A DNA stretch of 50,465 bases from assembly GCA_964534705.1 (NCBI GenBank), contig CAZHPY010000003.1, forward strand, positions 1 to 50,465, read 5' to 3'. The translations under genes were made by a program, and so were the position numbers. The stretch comes from CAZHPY01 sp964534705. GTDB lineage: Bacteria; Omnitrophota; Gorgyraeia; 2-01-FULL-45-10. This document shows, in pieces, positions 7,516 through 17,566 of the stretch. Within the stretch, counting starts at the first letter, position 1. Every line of letters starts with the position of its first letter. The notes below the pieces were generated by a model. The model saw nothing but the letters and a program-made list of their open reading frames with translations, was not told the origin of the DNA and made no database searches.

Positions 7516-10500
7516 ATGTTAAGAGAGCAAAACACTAAACTCACTATAATATTAAAACCAATAGCAGCTATATTGCTTATTGCTTTCCTTGCCCAGGATA
7601 TTGTGTGGGCTTATCCTGAGTCCCAGCCAAATAACAAGCTTGCCGTTACCGGATTGCAGAATCCTGAAACACTCCATAGATTAAAAACAACGATGACAAG
7701 CGCCAAGGATCCTGAGAGGCCTTTCTACAGCGCGGAATCCGTTTACAAAGATTACTTCGAGACAATATTTGAATTTAATATCAGGTTATTCGTGCTCTTG
7801 GCGCAAAGGATGAAGGCAAGGAGGTCTAACGATCAGGCTGCATCGGATAGGATACGGGCTGATATAGAGCACTGCGCCGGACAGATAATATCGGAGATAA
7901 CGAAGTTCGAGGAGCGGCTGAAGGATCTACAGCCTGATGCGCAGGCGATCCAAAGCCACCGCCTGGCAAAGGCCCAGTTCATCAAGGCAGAGGAACTTAT
8001 AAAGCGTAATAACGAGCCGGCTGCGAACGCAGCGTTAGTCGGCGCCCTGAACATCATCTCGCTGGGCCGCGAAAGGATACTCAAAAAACGTCTCGTAAGC
8101 ACAAGACGCAATGTCAGGGTCGCTGAGGAGGGCCACAAGATCGTCATGTGGCAGCAGGTCTACACCAGGAAAGACAAGGGATCAAAGACGCTTATGCCGA
8201 TCTACGCAAAAAGGAGCTTTGACCTGCGCTGGCTGGCAGGAAATTCTCTCGACAGGCAGCAGGAAAGCAATCTTGATGAGCACGATAAGATGGCGGATTA
8301 TGTTACCAGAATTGAAAGTGACCAGTCCACAGCTGAAGCTAATCCTTCCGGATTGAATGCCTCAAACGTTGATCATATCCTCCAGGGGTTATCAGGCGTC
8401 CAGGTAGAAGAAAAGCGGTTGGCGCGAATTGTATTAGAAGCTGTCAAAGAATTGGTCGAGATGGACGAGGCCGGTAGCGTAAAATACCTGCTTCCTGTGG
8501 CTAAGCGCTATCTCTACCTGCGGGTCGAAGACATAAACAACATACTTTATTACATCCAGACGGCTCGGGCCAAACCATTCCGCGTTCTTGTAGCAAAAAG
8601 GAACGGAAATTTTATGTCCAGGGTCGCGGACATAAAAGATATGATCCACAAATTTAAATATGAAGAGGCCCGTGGAAGCGCATACGGACTGTTGAAGGCG
8701 GTAAAACCATATCTTGCAGAACCTGAACTGGAAGGCTTGGAGGATATGCTTTGGCCCGTCATTAACGAACTAAATATTTTAAAAGGCAAGGAGTCAAGGG
8801 TCGCTAAATTCAAGGCAATGCTTTGGCTTGACAAGGTAGGCAATAAACTGAATGATTCCCAGCTTCTGAATGAATTTATGGAGGCCTTCGGGACAGAATA
8901 TGTGCGCAGAAGGCTTGAAATGAGCCCGGTCAGGTCCAGGGAAGATACCTTCATAGATGTTTTTGAAAAATTCGCCAAACATAAGAACCTGGCCCGCGGC
9001 GAACCAAGGGCAAATGCATTACAGATCCTGTGCTATATGGCAGTATTCGTCTCATTAGAGATAGACAACCCCGCAAAACCTTCGAAAAGAATATCCAATC
9101 CTGTTTTTAAAGCCATAAATGCGCTGCGCCTTATTGTCGAAGTGGACCATATAAAGACCATCTCTGACATAAAAAGGCTGAAAGGGCTTAAGTCCACTAT
9201 AGATCTGCTGAATGGACTCGAAGCCAGCTCCATATATAAATTGCCTCTTGAAGAACGCAAGCAATTGGTCAGGGCAATGGCTGAGGATTTTGGATTGACC
9301 GACCAGCAGAGATTTGAATTGGCCAAGGCTTTTGCCATAAACCGGGAGAACCTGCGCAGGACCTACGAATCAGTAAAAGACAGGCCGGTCCGGAGCGAAC
9401 CTCTTCCGGCTGCCGAAGAATTAGCCGGGCAGATACAAAAAATGATCAGCCAAAAACCCGTGGTAGCGGGTAGGGACGGCCGTGAATATATGTTAAAACC
9501 GGTTATGGGAGAAACGAACGACGGATGGGCAATGGAAGTATTTATTTATCCCATAGAAGCCGTTCTGGACACGGAATTTTTAGGGAGTATAAGGTTAACC
9601 GTCGTGGACGCGGCCACTATAATGATACATAACGCCGATATACGTAATGAAGCCGATCGCGGCCAGGGCATATTTACGCATATACTGAACGCCATAAATG
9701 AAGCTTCTGATGACAGGGTAGGTTTAATGCTTTATAAGGTAGAACAGATAGATACGCTGATAGCGGCTACCAGGCTCCTGCCTGCCCGATACCTGAATTC
9801 ATCCATCAGCCTTATATTAGAGAGGGCGGATGAGAAGGGTATCGAAGCTATCAAAAATTATTACAAGTTCCTCCATGATAATTTAGCAGACGCAATGTCA
9901 AAGGGCGCGCAGATCGATTCCAATGCCCTGGCGTCAACGCCTCTTATGCGCGTATTGAATAAGGCGGGGTATGACGCCAAACTGGTCCTGGAAAAAGCGG
10001 AAAAATGGGACGACATAAAACGTGTCGTCAATATCAGGGCGGTCAAGTCCCGTAGATCTGAAGGCGCTCCAAGCCGTTCCCCCGGAGCGGCGGCTCCCAA
10101 CGAAAAGGCTGAAAAGATAAAACAGCGCCTGGCGGAGTGGCATACCGAATATACACGGCTTGTTAACGAAGCGCGCAAGAAATGGCTTGAAGCGTACCCT
10201 GATAATCGTGGGCGTAAGATGGTTAGGATAAGCCTGCGTTTACCGAAAGAGACATTGCAGGAATTGGACAAACTTGATATGGAGATGGTTGCAAAACCGG
10301 GAGAAGGAAAGATCGCGATAACAAAAGGCGATAATAGCTATGAAGCTTCTTTGGATAACCGGCTTGACATACAAAATTATACGCAAGCCGAAAAGATAGC
10401 GGTGCTGGCCGGCTTGCCTAAGTTGATGCCCGGCGAAAAATCCATGGAAAACGCGGCGGCAAAAACAAGAAGATATTTTTCATGGTGGAGAGAATCGTTG

Positions 10501-13500
10501 AGAGATTTCGAGATCCGCGTCAATTGGTCGTCCGACCTTGCAACGGAAACCCCGGTTGACCAGCTGGAAGTCGCTTCTATATACCTGTCACAGGAAGGCG
10601 GTATGATCTATGTAGAACAATTTATAACAAACCCCGGATTCCGCCTGACAGGCATAGGCGGCCAATTTATAAGGCGGGCATTCCTGCAGCTCAAAGAGTA
10701 CGGGACCGTGCGGTCAAGTATCCTGCGCCCTGCATGGTTTGCCGAAGGCGCCAGGGAATTTTTAGGGTATCTGCAAAGAATAGGTTTTATTGTAGGGCCA
10801 TTTGTGGACAAGGAAGGCGAATACTGGTTTTTAGGGAAAGAGGTAACGGGTAAGGATATAGAGCTGCCTTACGATCACCTGGATGAAGAGAATCCTTTTC
10901 TTAAGGCAAGTGAAAAGCTTCTACAGGCCATGGTGCCTCCCGCGCAAGACAATCCCCTCACGAAGGCCTTCGATCGCGTCGGGGAAGCCATTGAAATGAC
11001 AATGCGCTCGGCAGGCATATCACAATATTGCACATACATCCCCCATATGGACGAATTCGGCGAATACATATTCCCGGAGGATGCGAACAAAGAAAAAGGC
11101 CTGCCTCATATCCAGTGGGTAACCTCGTCTGCGGCCGGCGTTGCGTTGAAATCACGGCATACTTCGCCAAGGCCCTTGACCGGAGAGAAATTGATCTTTG
11201 AACACTTAGCGCGTGGTGAGCTGGGAGCTGATGATTTCAATACCCTGGCGTCCGGATCAGCGCATTTTGACGGCGATCTTGGCATTTTGCGCATTAGCGA
11301 CAGGCGTGACCTGATAAAACGTTTGATGAGCAGCGAAGAAGAGACCGCCATAATAGACAGGGATTATAAAGATATAGGCGCTGCCGCGAATGCCATCACC
11401 TATCAAGCCATTTATGCGCCTACGCTAAAAGAGGGAGACAGGCCAAGACTGCTTGGAATGCAGTGGTTCATGGGCGGCCTGACCGATCTCCAGACGGCGG
11501 CGACAAGATCCTTTGTTCTTCAGGCAGGATATGCGCTTGAGAGGATATATCTTCTTCATTCATTAGAGGCAAGAAGGCGGGAAATAGAATCCGCGGACGC
11601 AAGGCTCAGCCGCATGAAACAGATCATCGCTAATATAGAAAGTTTAGGAGTGGCCTTTCATGACCTTAAAAATAAAATGATCCCGGCTGCCGCATTTTAC
11701 AGGCGGCTGGTGAAAGCAGGTAAGATCCCAGAAAAGGATGAGGAAAGGGCGCGCACCACTATTGAACGAAGGGTCGAAGTGGTAATGAACGGCCTGAAGG
11801 AGTCCCAGCTTAAGATCACGGAATTGCAGGGACATTTGCCGCCGGCAGCAGTAACGCGCAGCACCCTCATCTTATCAAATGTCAACCTGGCGGCCGCATT
11901 GATCCAGGCATCCAGCCAGCCTCAATTAAGCAATGTTTACGATCATTATCTCGGCGCGACATTTCCGACGCCTGAGGAAAGGGCGCTGGTAAACGCATCC
12001 TTTGAGTCTCTTAATAGTTTAAGCGAATTAAGTACGCTTACAGGCGACCTGGAAAGCGTATATGAACAGACGAATCGCATATTCACGGCCATCTTGGGCC
12101 ATTTAAACGAAGTCCTTCCGCAATTGGAGGAATATGCGGCCTTTCCGCTGAACGAGATAGAGAGACTCGCAAATGATGAAAACGAAGACGCCAAGACGCG
12201 GAGCGCGGCTGATGTCATACTCAAGTCTATAAGCAAAATGCCGCAGGAAATAGAGCGCCTGAATAACATACTTGGGGATATGGCGGCAGTGGAAGAATCT
12301 AAGGACGTAAACCTCCGGCAGCTGGTGGCCGAGGCTTTGGATGAAGTAAGGGCCGAATGTGAAACGCATGGCATTACATTGGAATCAAAACTGGCTGGTT
12401 TGGCAGAACAGGTACTGATCCATACAAAATCGGACGCATTGAAAAACTTTGTCATAACAGAAGTGCTGCGCAACGCCGTCAAATATATGCCTGGCGATAA
12501 GGATGTAAAAAAGATAACTATATGGGCCGAATTTAAGGATGGGAACGTTCTTTTATATATCCAGGATACGGGAAGAGGCATGTCGCCGGAATTTGTCCAG
12601 ACGCAGCTCTTCCGGAAGATCGGCGCGATGGAAACCCTGGATGGAGAGGATGCCGCCAATATAAGCCGCAGCGGCTATGGGCTATATAGCGCGCAACAAC
12701 TCATGCGCGATCTCGGCGGGGACCTTTACGTTGATACTGAGCTCACTGCGGTCGGCAAGGGAAGCACATTTATTATCAGGCACCCGTTGGCACATGCTGT
12801 CCCGGTAGAGTCCGGTTCAGATATCATGATCGCGGCGCGCAGCCTTGGCCAGGCCATGATCAATGCCATATCACCCGCAAAAGATATTGCTTCGGATATA
12901 ACTTCGGGTAAAACGTTAATATTATATGCTGACGACATATTGGAACGCGGCGCGGCCGGAGACATGGCATATACATTGACTAATAGCCAGATATTGGATA
13001 ATTCCACAATAGTAATATACGGCAGGAATCCGGTCAAGGCCCGGTTGCTGGAAAGGATAATAGGTGAGGCCGCGGGCGATAAAAATATAAATATCGTCAG
13101 GATAGAAACAGAGGACTTAAGAGGTTATAACGGTTTTGAGCAGATAAACGCAATATATCCGGATGAAGCAAAAGAATTAGACACGTTGCTGGCCAGGCTT
13201 GCCGCGCATCACAAAATAAGCAATGGTAATATACTCGGCGCCATAAAAGGAATGACGGGCGATACTTCTATACAAGCCATAAAAGAACTATCCGTAGAGA
13301 AGCGTTTACCGGTAGTCTCATTTGAGGACGATAAAGGGATATATTCATTCAAAAATGCATTGGCAGAACTGATCGCCATAAGCAGGGACGACAAACCACC
13401 GGCCAACAGGGAATGGTACAGGACATTAAAGCCGATAGAGAAAGAAAATATAGAAAGAGCATACCAGGATTACAGGCGCGCCCTCGAAGTGGCTATAAAT

Positions 13501-13506
13501 GCATAA
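7516..13506 (+). CDS. giant membrane-anchored protein with C-terminal histidine-kinase-like module
   Basis: 1996 residues. An N-terminal signal or anchor (about 14-33, ending FLAQDIVWAYP) is followed by about 650 mostly helical residues. Two stretches recall acyl-CoA-loop motifs of GNAT acetyltransferases (RGQGIFTHIL at about 714 and GIGGQFIRRAF at about 1046), which is a weak call. Further on are FHDLKNKM (His1382), an N-box with Asn1653 (EVLRNAVKY), G1 DTGRGM at 1684 and G2 GYGLYSAQQL at 1720, so an ATP-binding GHKL domain is present. After it comes an unrecognised alpha/beta domain of about 220 residues. No Shine-Dalgarno precedes the ATG. It stops 3 bp from the convergent phosphofructokinase stop. 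Confidence 0.85.
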   Translation: MLREQNTKLTIILKPIAAILLIAFLAQDIVWAYPESQPNNKLAVTGLQNPETLHRLKTTMTSAKDPERPFYSAESVYKDYFETIFEFNIRLFVLLAQRMKARRSNDQAASDRIRADIEHCAGQIISEITKFEERLKDLQPDAQAIQSHRLAKAQFIKAEELIKRNNEPAANAALVGALNIISLGRERILKKRLVSTRRNVRVAEEGHKIVMWQQVYTRKDKGSKTLMPIYAKRSFDLRWLAGNSLDRQQESNLDEHDKMADYVTRIESDQSTAEANPSGLNASNVDHILQGLSGVQVEEKRLARIVLEAVKELVEMDEAGSVKYLLPVAKRYLYLRVEDINNILYYIQTARAKPFRVLVAKRNGNFMSRVADIKDMIHKFKYEEARGSAYGLLKAVKPYLAEPELEGLEDMLWPVINELNILKGKESRVAKFKAMLWLDKVGNKLNDSQLLNEFMEAFGTEYVRRRLEMSPVRSREDTFIDVFEKFAKHKNLARGEPRANALQILCYMAVFVSLEIDNPAKPSKRISNPVFKAINALRLIVEVDHIKTISDIKRLKGLKSTIDLLNGLEASSIYKLPLEERKQLVRAMAEDFGLTDQQRFELAKAFAINRENLRRTYESVKDRPVRSEPLPAAEELAGQIQKMISQKPVVAGRDGREYMLKPVMGETNDGWAMEVFIYPIEAVLDTEFLGSIRLTVVDAATIMIHNADIRNEADRGQGIFTHILNAINEASDDRVGLMLYKVEQIDTLIAATRLLPARYLNSSISLILERADEKGIEAIKNYYKFLHDNLADAMSKGAQIDSNALASTPLMRVLNKAGYDAKLVLEKAEKWDDIKRVVNIRAVKSRRSEGAPSRSPGAAAPNEKAEKIKQRLAEWHTEYTRLVNEARKKWLEAYPDNRGRKMVRISLRLPKETLQELDKLDMEMVAKPGEGKIAITKGDNSYEASLDNRLDIQNYTQAEKIAVLAGLPKLMPGEKSMENAAAKTRRYFSWWRESLRDFEIRVNWSSDLATETPVDQLEVASIYLSQEGGMIYVEQFITNPGFRLTGIGGQFIRRAFLQLKEYGTVRSSILRPAWFAEGAREFLGYLQRIGFIVGPFVDKEGEYWFLGKEVTGKDIELPYDHLDEENPFLKASEKLLQAMVPPAQDNPLTKAFDRVGEAIEMTMRSAGISQYCTYIPHMDEFGEYIFPEDANKEKGLPHIQWVTSSAAGVALKSRHTSPRPLTGEKLIFEHLARGELGADDFNTLASGSAHFDGDLGILRISDRRDLIKRLMSSEEETAIIDRDYKDIGAAANAITYQAIYAPTLKEGDRPRLLGMQWFMGGLTDLQTAATRSFVLQAGYALERIYLLHSLEARRREIESADARLSRMKQIIANIESLGVAFHDLKNKMIPAAAFYRRLVKAGKIPEKDEERARTTIERRVEVVMNGLKESQLKITELQGHLPPAAVTRSTLILSNVNLAAALIQASSQPQLSNVYDHYLGATFPTPEERALVNASFESLNSLSELSTLTGDLESVYEQTNRIFTAILGHLNEVLPQLEEYAAFPLNEIERLANDENEDAKTRSAADVILKSISKMPQEIERLNNILGDMAAVEESKDVNLRQLVAEALDEVRAECETHGITLESKLAGLAEQVLIHTKSDALKNFVITEVLRNAVKYMPGDKDVKKITIWAEFKDGNVLLYIQDTGRGMSPEFVQTQLFRKIGAMETLDGEDAANISRSGYGLYSAQQLMRDLGGDLYVDTELTAVGKGSTFIIRHPLAHAVPVESGSDIMIAARSLGQAMINAISPAKDIASDITSGKTLILYADDILERGAAGDMAYTLTNSQILDNSTIVIYGRNPVKARLLERIIGEAAGDKNINIVRIETEDLRGYNGFEQINAIYPDEAKELDTLLARLAAHHKISNGNILGAIKGMTGDTSIQAIKELSVEKRLPVVSFEDDKGIYSFKNALAELIAISRDDKPPANREWYRTLKPIEKENIERAYQDYRRALEVAINA

Positions 13507-13509
13507 TAT

Positions 13510-14478
13510 TCAGCTCGATACGCGGACCAGGGATGCGTAGAGTTTTTTGTCGATCGTCTTTGTGCGTCTTATCGTGACCAGCGAAATATGCCGGACAGAA
13601 CCCCCCTTAAAGACAACCGCTTTATTAGAGATATTCTTTTTTATAAGGCCTATGGCATATGAACCGGCCCGCGTGCCTAGTATTCGTGAGCGCGCTGACG
13701 GCGCGCCGCCGCGCTGTATATAGCCTAAGATCGATGCGCGTGTAGATACGCCGGTCGCTTTTTCTATCCGCTTTGCCAATTCAAGAGCGCTTCCCGTGCC
13801 TTCTGCCATGACGATTATTTCAGATGATTTACCTTTTTTCTGGTCGCTATTAAGCCTTTTGCATAGCGCCGCAAAATCGAACGGCACTTCAGGTATCAGT
13901 ATTTCTTCGGCTCCGCTTGCCACGCCTATGCCGAGCGCAAGGAACCCGTGTTTCCTGCCCATTACCTCTACGATAAAGATGCGGTCAAAGCTTTTGGCGG
14001 TATCACGTATTTTATCGATCGCCTCTACCGCAACATCCATCGCGGTATCAAATCCTATTGTCTCATCCGTGCCAAAAACATCGTTATCGATACTTGCGGG
14101 TATGCCTATTACTTTGATACCAAACTCTGACAACCTGTGGCCGGCAGTAAGGGAGCCCTCTCCGCCAATGATCACAAGATGATCAATACCGTGATGTTTT
14201 AACTGGTTGGCTGCTTTCCGCAGGCCCTTTTCCGTCCGGATCTGGTCGCTTCTCGAACTATGCAGTATGGTTCCGCCTTGCTGAATAATATTTCCTACGG
14301 AACGGGCTGTCATCTTCTTTATATCGCCTTCGATCAGCCCCCTATAGCCATAGTATATGCCATAGACATCAAATCCCGCATAGATAGCTTCGCGGGTCAC
14401 TGCCCTTATACACGCATTTATGCCTGATGCATCACCGCCGGGTGTAATAATACCTATCGTTTTCGATTTTTTATCCAT
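13510..14478 (-). CDS. pfkA: 6-phosphofructokinase, ATP-type
   Basis: 322 residues, close to the 320 of E. coli PfkA. Catalyses the phosphorylation of fructose 6-phosphate in glycolysis. Visible: ITPGGDASGINACIR (nucleotide loop), IIGGEGSLTAG at 103-113, the catalytic ASIDND with Asp131, TIGFDTA, and VEVMGRKHG (substrate binding). Gly108 and Ala128 stand at the positions that are Asp and Lys in PPi-dependent enzymes, so ATP is the likely donor. Glu107 replaces the usual Asp of GGDGS, which I recall from some actinobacterial-type enzymes. AAAGG lies upstream of the ATG. Confidence 0.9.
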   Translation of the reverse strand: MDKKSKTIGIITPGGDASGINACIRAVTREAIYAGFDVYGIYYGYRGLIEGDIKKMTARSVGNIIQQGGTILHSSRSDQIRTEKGLRKAANQLKHHGIDHLVIIGGEGSLTAGHRLSEFGIKVIGIPASIDNDVFGTDETIGFDTAMDVAVEAIDKIRDTAKSFDRIFIVEVMGRKHGFLALGIGVASGAEEILIPEVPFDFAALCKRLNSDQKKGKSSEIIVMAEGTGSALELAKRIEKATGVSTRASILGYIQRGGAPSARSRILGTRAGSYAIGLIKKNISNKAVVFKGGSVRHISLVTIRRTKTIDKKLYASLVRVSS

Positions 14479-14493
14479 ATGGGCTTGCCTTTC

Positions 14494-15078
14494 TTATTTT
14501 CTTTTAAATTCTTTGCCATCCCATCCGTAGACTTCGAATCGGTCTGTCCCTTCGGTATAACTCCAATCCGGTTTTTCCCATTTTTCTTTGCCTACTTTTA
14601 TTGTGTAGGGGAAAGAATCGCCTTCGATATCGATCCCGGCTGCGCTGCCTTTACGAAGCAAGGCCTTGAGGCCGGTATTTGTCATCTTATAAATATCAAG
14701 GCTTACGAAATGCATGCCGCCTGACGACCAGAAGACTATTTCATTTACTTTATCGCCATCTACATCCTTAAGCTCTATCTTGTCGAATCTGTCATTACCC
14801 GGCACAAAAACTTCGGGAGTGAATTTACCATTAATTTCCCTGCCTGCCGCAACGAACGCCATACCCGCTACATTATCCGCCGTTACGCCCTGAAATCCTA
14901 TTACTGTCTCGATCTTTCCGTCGCCATCCAGGTCATCTTTTAAAGTCATTATCCTTTCAGGGTAGCGGGTATCGAATTTATAAGTAACTTCTTTATACTG
15001 AAAAGGTTCCAGTTCAGCCGCATATAGCGGCAGGGAGAGGTAAAGACTTATTATAGTTAGAAAAATTACGATTCTCAT
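14494..15078 (-). CDS. secreted protein with FG-GAP/VCBS-like Asp-rich repeats
   Basis: 194 residues. Signal peptide MRIVIFLTIISLYLSLPLYAA. Two calcium-loop-like repeats, DDLDGDGKIETVIGF (about 48) and KDVDGDKVNEIVFW (about 104), resemble the FG-GAP/VCBS blades of beta-propeller surface proteins, but the protein is too short for a full propeller. No enzyme motif is seen. It lies 15 bp upstream of pfkA and 18 bp downstream of the SUI1-like gene on the same strand. Confidence 0.6.
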   Translation of the reverse strand: MRIVIFLTIISLYLSLPLYAAELEPFQYKEVTYKFDTRYPERIMTLKDDLDGDGKIETVIGFQGVTADNVAGMAFVAAGREINGKFTPEVFVPGNDRFDKIELKDVDGDKVNEIVFWSSGGMHFVSLDIYKMTNTGLKALLRKGSAAGIDIEGDSFPYTIKVGKEKWEKPDWSYTEGTDRFEVYGWDGKEFKRK

Positions 15079-15096
15079 TTATCTCTCTCCTTTTCT

Positions 15097-15330
15097 TTAA
15101 CCTTGATTAGCAAGCCAGGCTTTAATGGGCTCGATCTTATCACCCTGGATCTCAATAACACCGTTTTTAACCGTTCCGCCGGTCCCAAGGAGTAATTTCA
15201 ATTCCCTTGCGATATTATCCAACCGCTTAGCTCCATAAGTATGAAGTCCTGCTATGACAGTGACGGATTTCCCGCGCCGTTTCTCAAGTCGGATCTTCGG
15301 TACTGGTGATCGTGGGTTATTTGTTGCCAT
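15097..15330 (-). CDS. SUI1/YciH-family translation initiation factor-like protein
   Basis: 77 residues covering the whole SUI1 domain: KIRLEKRRGKSVTVIAGL, then LLGTGGTVKNGVIEIQGD, the hallmark loop shared with eIF1 and E. coli YciH. The domain binds the small ribosomal subunit near the P site in the archaeal and eukaryotic factors; the bacterial role is not settled. An assembly gap begins 14 bp upstream of its start, so its promoter and neighbour cannot be judged. Confidence 0.85.
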   Translation of the reverse strand: MATNNPRSPVPKIRLEKRRGKSVTVIAGLHTYGAKRLDNIARELKLLLGTGGTVKNGVIEIQGDKIEPIKAWLANQG

Positions 15331-15344
15331 GGGGTAATTATACC

Positions 15345-15444
15345 NNNNNNNNNNNNNNNNNNNNNNNNNNNNNNNNNNNNNNNNNNNNNNNNNNNNNNNN
15401 NNNNNNNNNNNNNNNNNNNNNNNNNNNNNNNNNNNNNNNNNNNN
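15345..15444. other. assembly gap (100 N)
   Basis: Exactly 100 N, the usual placeholder for a gap of unknown size. It removes the 3' end of the secreted-protein gene at 15701 and the upstream region of the SUI1-like gene. Unlike the gap at 23599, its flanks are not duplicated. Confidence 0.95.
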
Positions 15445-15701
15445 CGCTGCTGATCATACGCTGCCTGGAACTGGGCTTTTGATGTCCCGGTAACGGGTTC
15501 CCAATGACCGTCTGTGCCGGCAGGGATAGTCCCGTACCACATATATTTGATCTCTCCGGTCAGGGGATTCACCAATACTTTGGCGTTGTATGCTTTTATT
15601 ACATCCTTCTTATACGCCAGTATTTCAAATATGTTTATCGCGTAGGAGGGTCCCGCGATCAGCGAAAGTACTAATAGAAACGAGATGATCCTTGCCGTCA
15701 T
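15445..15701 (-). CDS. secreted protein of unknown function (3' end lost in gap)
   Basis: The first 85 residues or so are visible. Signal peptide MTARIISFLLVLSLIAGPSYA, then NIFEILAYKKDVIKAYNAKVLVNPLTGEIKYMW. No family is recognised. The start overlaps the stop of der and has AAGG a few bases upstream, so it is translated with the Der operon. The C-terminus runs into the N gap. Confidence 0.55.
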
Positions 15702-17023
15702 TTTACCTTGCTTTCCTGCTTTTCCGGCTCCCTATATTCTATTCTCATTGGAACGCCTGTAAAATCGAACTCCTGCCTGAAAAAATTCTCTATGTATCTT
15801 CTCGTATTATCATTCAGCGCCTTGACATCCCTGAGCCCCACCACAAAGGTAGGCGGCTGGGCGCTCTTCTGTATCAGGAACAGTATCTTTATCCTTTTAG
15901 TGGCTAACTCATTAAGGTTGTTCAGGTTTTTGCGTATCTCGGCGAGTTTTTCCGGCCCGGCTACAATTTTGGACTTCTCATAAAGGGGCCATATAAGGGC
16001 AAGGGTTGAATTAACGTTCCTGCCGGTCTTGGATGATACGAATACTATGGGGTAATTCTTAAGCGCGTTCATTTTTTTTACGAGCATGTCGCCATATTGC
16101 GCTGCAGCGGCGCTTTCCGTCAGATCCCATTTATTCACCGCTATGACGAGTGCCTTACCTTCTCTTATAACAAAGTCTACTATACGTGAATCATCTTCCT
16201 TTAACCCTTCGAAACCGTCTAACAGTACTATAGCAGCATCGGCGCGCCTTATCGCTTCCTTGGAACGCACGCCGCTGTAAAAATCCGCCGATTCCTTTAT
16301 CTTGGTATTATGCCTTATACCTGCGGTATCTATAAGGATATAGCGCTTATCCTTATATATGAAATCCGTATCAACAGAATCCCGCGTAGTACCGGCGATC
16401 GGATGGACTATGACCCTCTCTTCCTGCAGGACGAAATTAAGGAAGGACGATTTTCCGACATTCGGCCGTCCGACAATGGCCACCTTGACCGCCTCTGTTT
16501 CTTCTGCGGCAACCGGCCTTTCAATGTCATGGGCCAGATCGTCAAGCAACTTTTCTAATCCCGTGCCGTTTGTCGCCGAAACAGAGTAAGGTTCGCCGAG
16601 TCCCAGCTCAAAAAATTCCATTGCCTTGATGAGCCGTGAGTTACCATCAACTTTATTTACTATAAGATATATGCGTTTCGACGTTTTTCTAAGCCTTGAA
16701 GCAAGCTCGATATCCTGAGGCATTATGCCTGCGACGGCATCGGTTACAAAAAACATGATATCCGCCTCTTTGATGGCGGCGTTAAGCTGGCCCAATACCA
16801 GGCGCGCTATGTCGCCTTCTTTTGCCGCCTCAAATCCGCCGGTGTCCACTATAGTAAAGAGCTTGCCCTTCCATTTTATGTCGGCGTAAAGCCTGTCGCG
16901 CGTCGTGCCTGAAGCCGATTCCACTATGGCCTTCCTCGAGCCGACTATCCTGTTAAAAATGGACGACTTCCCGACGTTAGGCCTGCCGACAATGGCTATT
17001 TTTGGATATGCGTTCTTTTTCAT
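15698..17023 (-). CDS. der: ribosome-assembly GTPase Der (EngA)
   Basis: 441 residues, full length. Two tandem GTPase domains and a KH-like C-terminus: G1 GRPNVGKS at 13-20, DTGG at 60-63, NKVD at 123-126; then GRPNVGKS at 185-192, DTAG at 232-235, NKWD at 297-300; KH-like domain from about 350. Der acts in 50S subunit maturation and is essential in most bacteria. It starts 6 bp after the stop of the CxxC protein gene. Confidence 0.97.
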   Translation of the reverse strand: MKKNAYPKIAIVGRPNVGKSSIFNRIVGSRKAIVESASGTTRDRLYADIKWKGKLFTIVDTGGFEAAKEGDIARLVLGQLNAAIKEADIMFFVTDAVAGIMPQDIELASRLRKTSKRIYLIVNKVDGNSRLIKAMEFFELGLGEPYSVSATNGTGLEKLLDDLAHDIERPVAAEETEAVKVAIVGRPNVGKSSFLNFVLQEERVIVHPIAGTTRDSVDTDFIYKDKRYILIDTAGIRHNTKIKESADFYSGVRSKEAIRRADAAIVLLDGFEGLKEDDSRIVDFVIREGKALVIAVNKWDLTESAAAAQYGDMLVKKMNALKNYPIVFVSSKTGRNVNSTLALIWPLYEKSKIVAGPEKLAEIRKNLNNLNELATKRIKILFLIQKSAQPPTFVVGLRDVKALNDNTRRYIENFFRQEFDFTGVPMRIEYREPEKQESKVK

Positions 17024-17029
17024 CCCGGT

Positions 17030-17536
17030 TTATTTTTTCCGTTTTTTGGACATGCGCCTTTTTTTATCAAATGGCCTTTGGTTCCCGCCGCCCTCGTGCC
17101 TGTCAAAATGGCGCTCATGGCCGAATTCCCTTCTTCTCGGCCTGTTACCGGACCGTTCATTGAACGAACCGCCGCCGCTGCTGCCGCCTTTGCGCTTTGA
17201 AAAACAATCCTTACAATATACCGGACGTTCTCCGCTTGGCTTAAAAGGAACTTCGCATTCTTTTTTACAGTCCGCGCAGATAGCCCTATGCAAAGTCCTG
17301 TCCCTGAAACTATTGTCATGCCTTGCTTCGCCCTGCCGGTGGGAATGGTCAAACCTTTGGAAAGGTTTTGGCTGCTCCACCCTTTCGACAGGCCTTTCTG
17401 AAGACTGGCTGATCAGGGTATCTATCTTCTTCTCCATGAAGCTGAGCTGCTCCTGCATCTTTATTATGAGGCTCGTTACATCGGCCTCTACCTGAGGTGT
17501 TTCTAAAGAAACTTTGCTCTTCGAACGCTTTTTCAT
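17030..17536 (-). CDS. CxxC-x17-CxxC zinc-ribbon protein with basic tails
   Basis: 168 residues. A helical N-terminal part with a coiled coil (about 20-45), then one zinc-ribbon-like unit: CADC, 17 residues (KKECEVPFKP...RPVY), CKDC. This is the spacing of the CxxC-x17-CxxC family common in uncultured phyla. The rest is rich in Gly, Arg and His and ends KKRRMSKKRKK, a composition typical of RNA-binding tails. Placed between a helicase and Der it may bind nucleic acid or ribosomes; that is inference. Confidence 0.7.
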   Translation of the reverse strand: MKKRSKSKVSLETPQVEADVTSLIIKMQEQLSFMEKKIDTLISQSSERPVERVEQPKPFQRFDHSHRQGEARHDNSFRDRTLHRAICADCKKECEVPFKPSGERPVYCKDCFSKRKGGSSGGGSFNERSGNRPRRREFGHERHFDRHEGGGNQRPFDKKRRMSKKRKK

Positions 17537-17566
17537 ATTTCTCCCTTTTTTGTTTTTACCTTTTTA

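Noticed and set aside
11946..12659. 237-codon minus-strand frame inside the giant gene
   Set aside because: It is a shadow of the plus-strand coding sequence, very Ser-rich, with no start signal and no domain; the plus frame has clear kinase motifs here.
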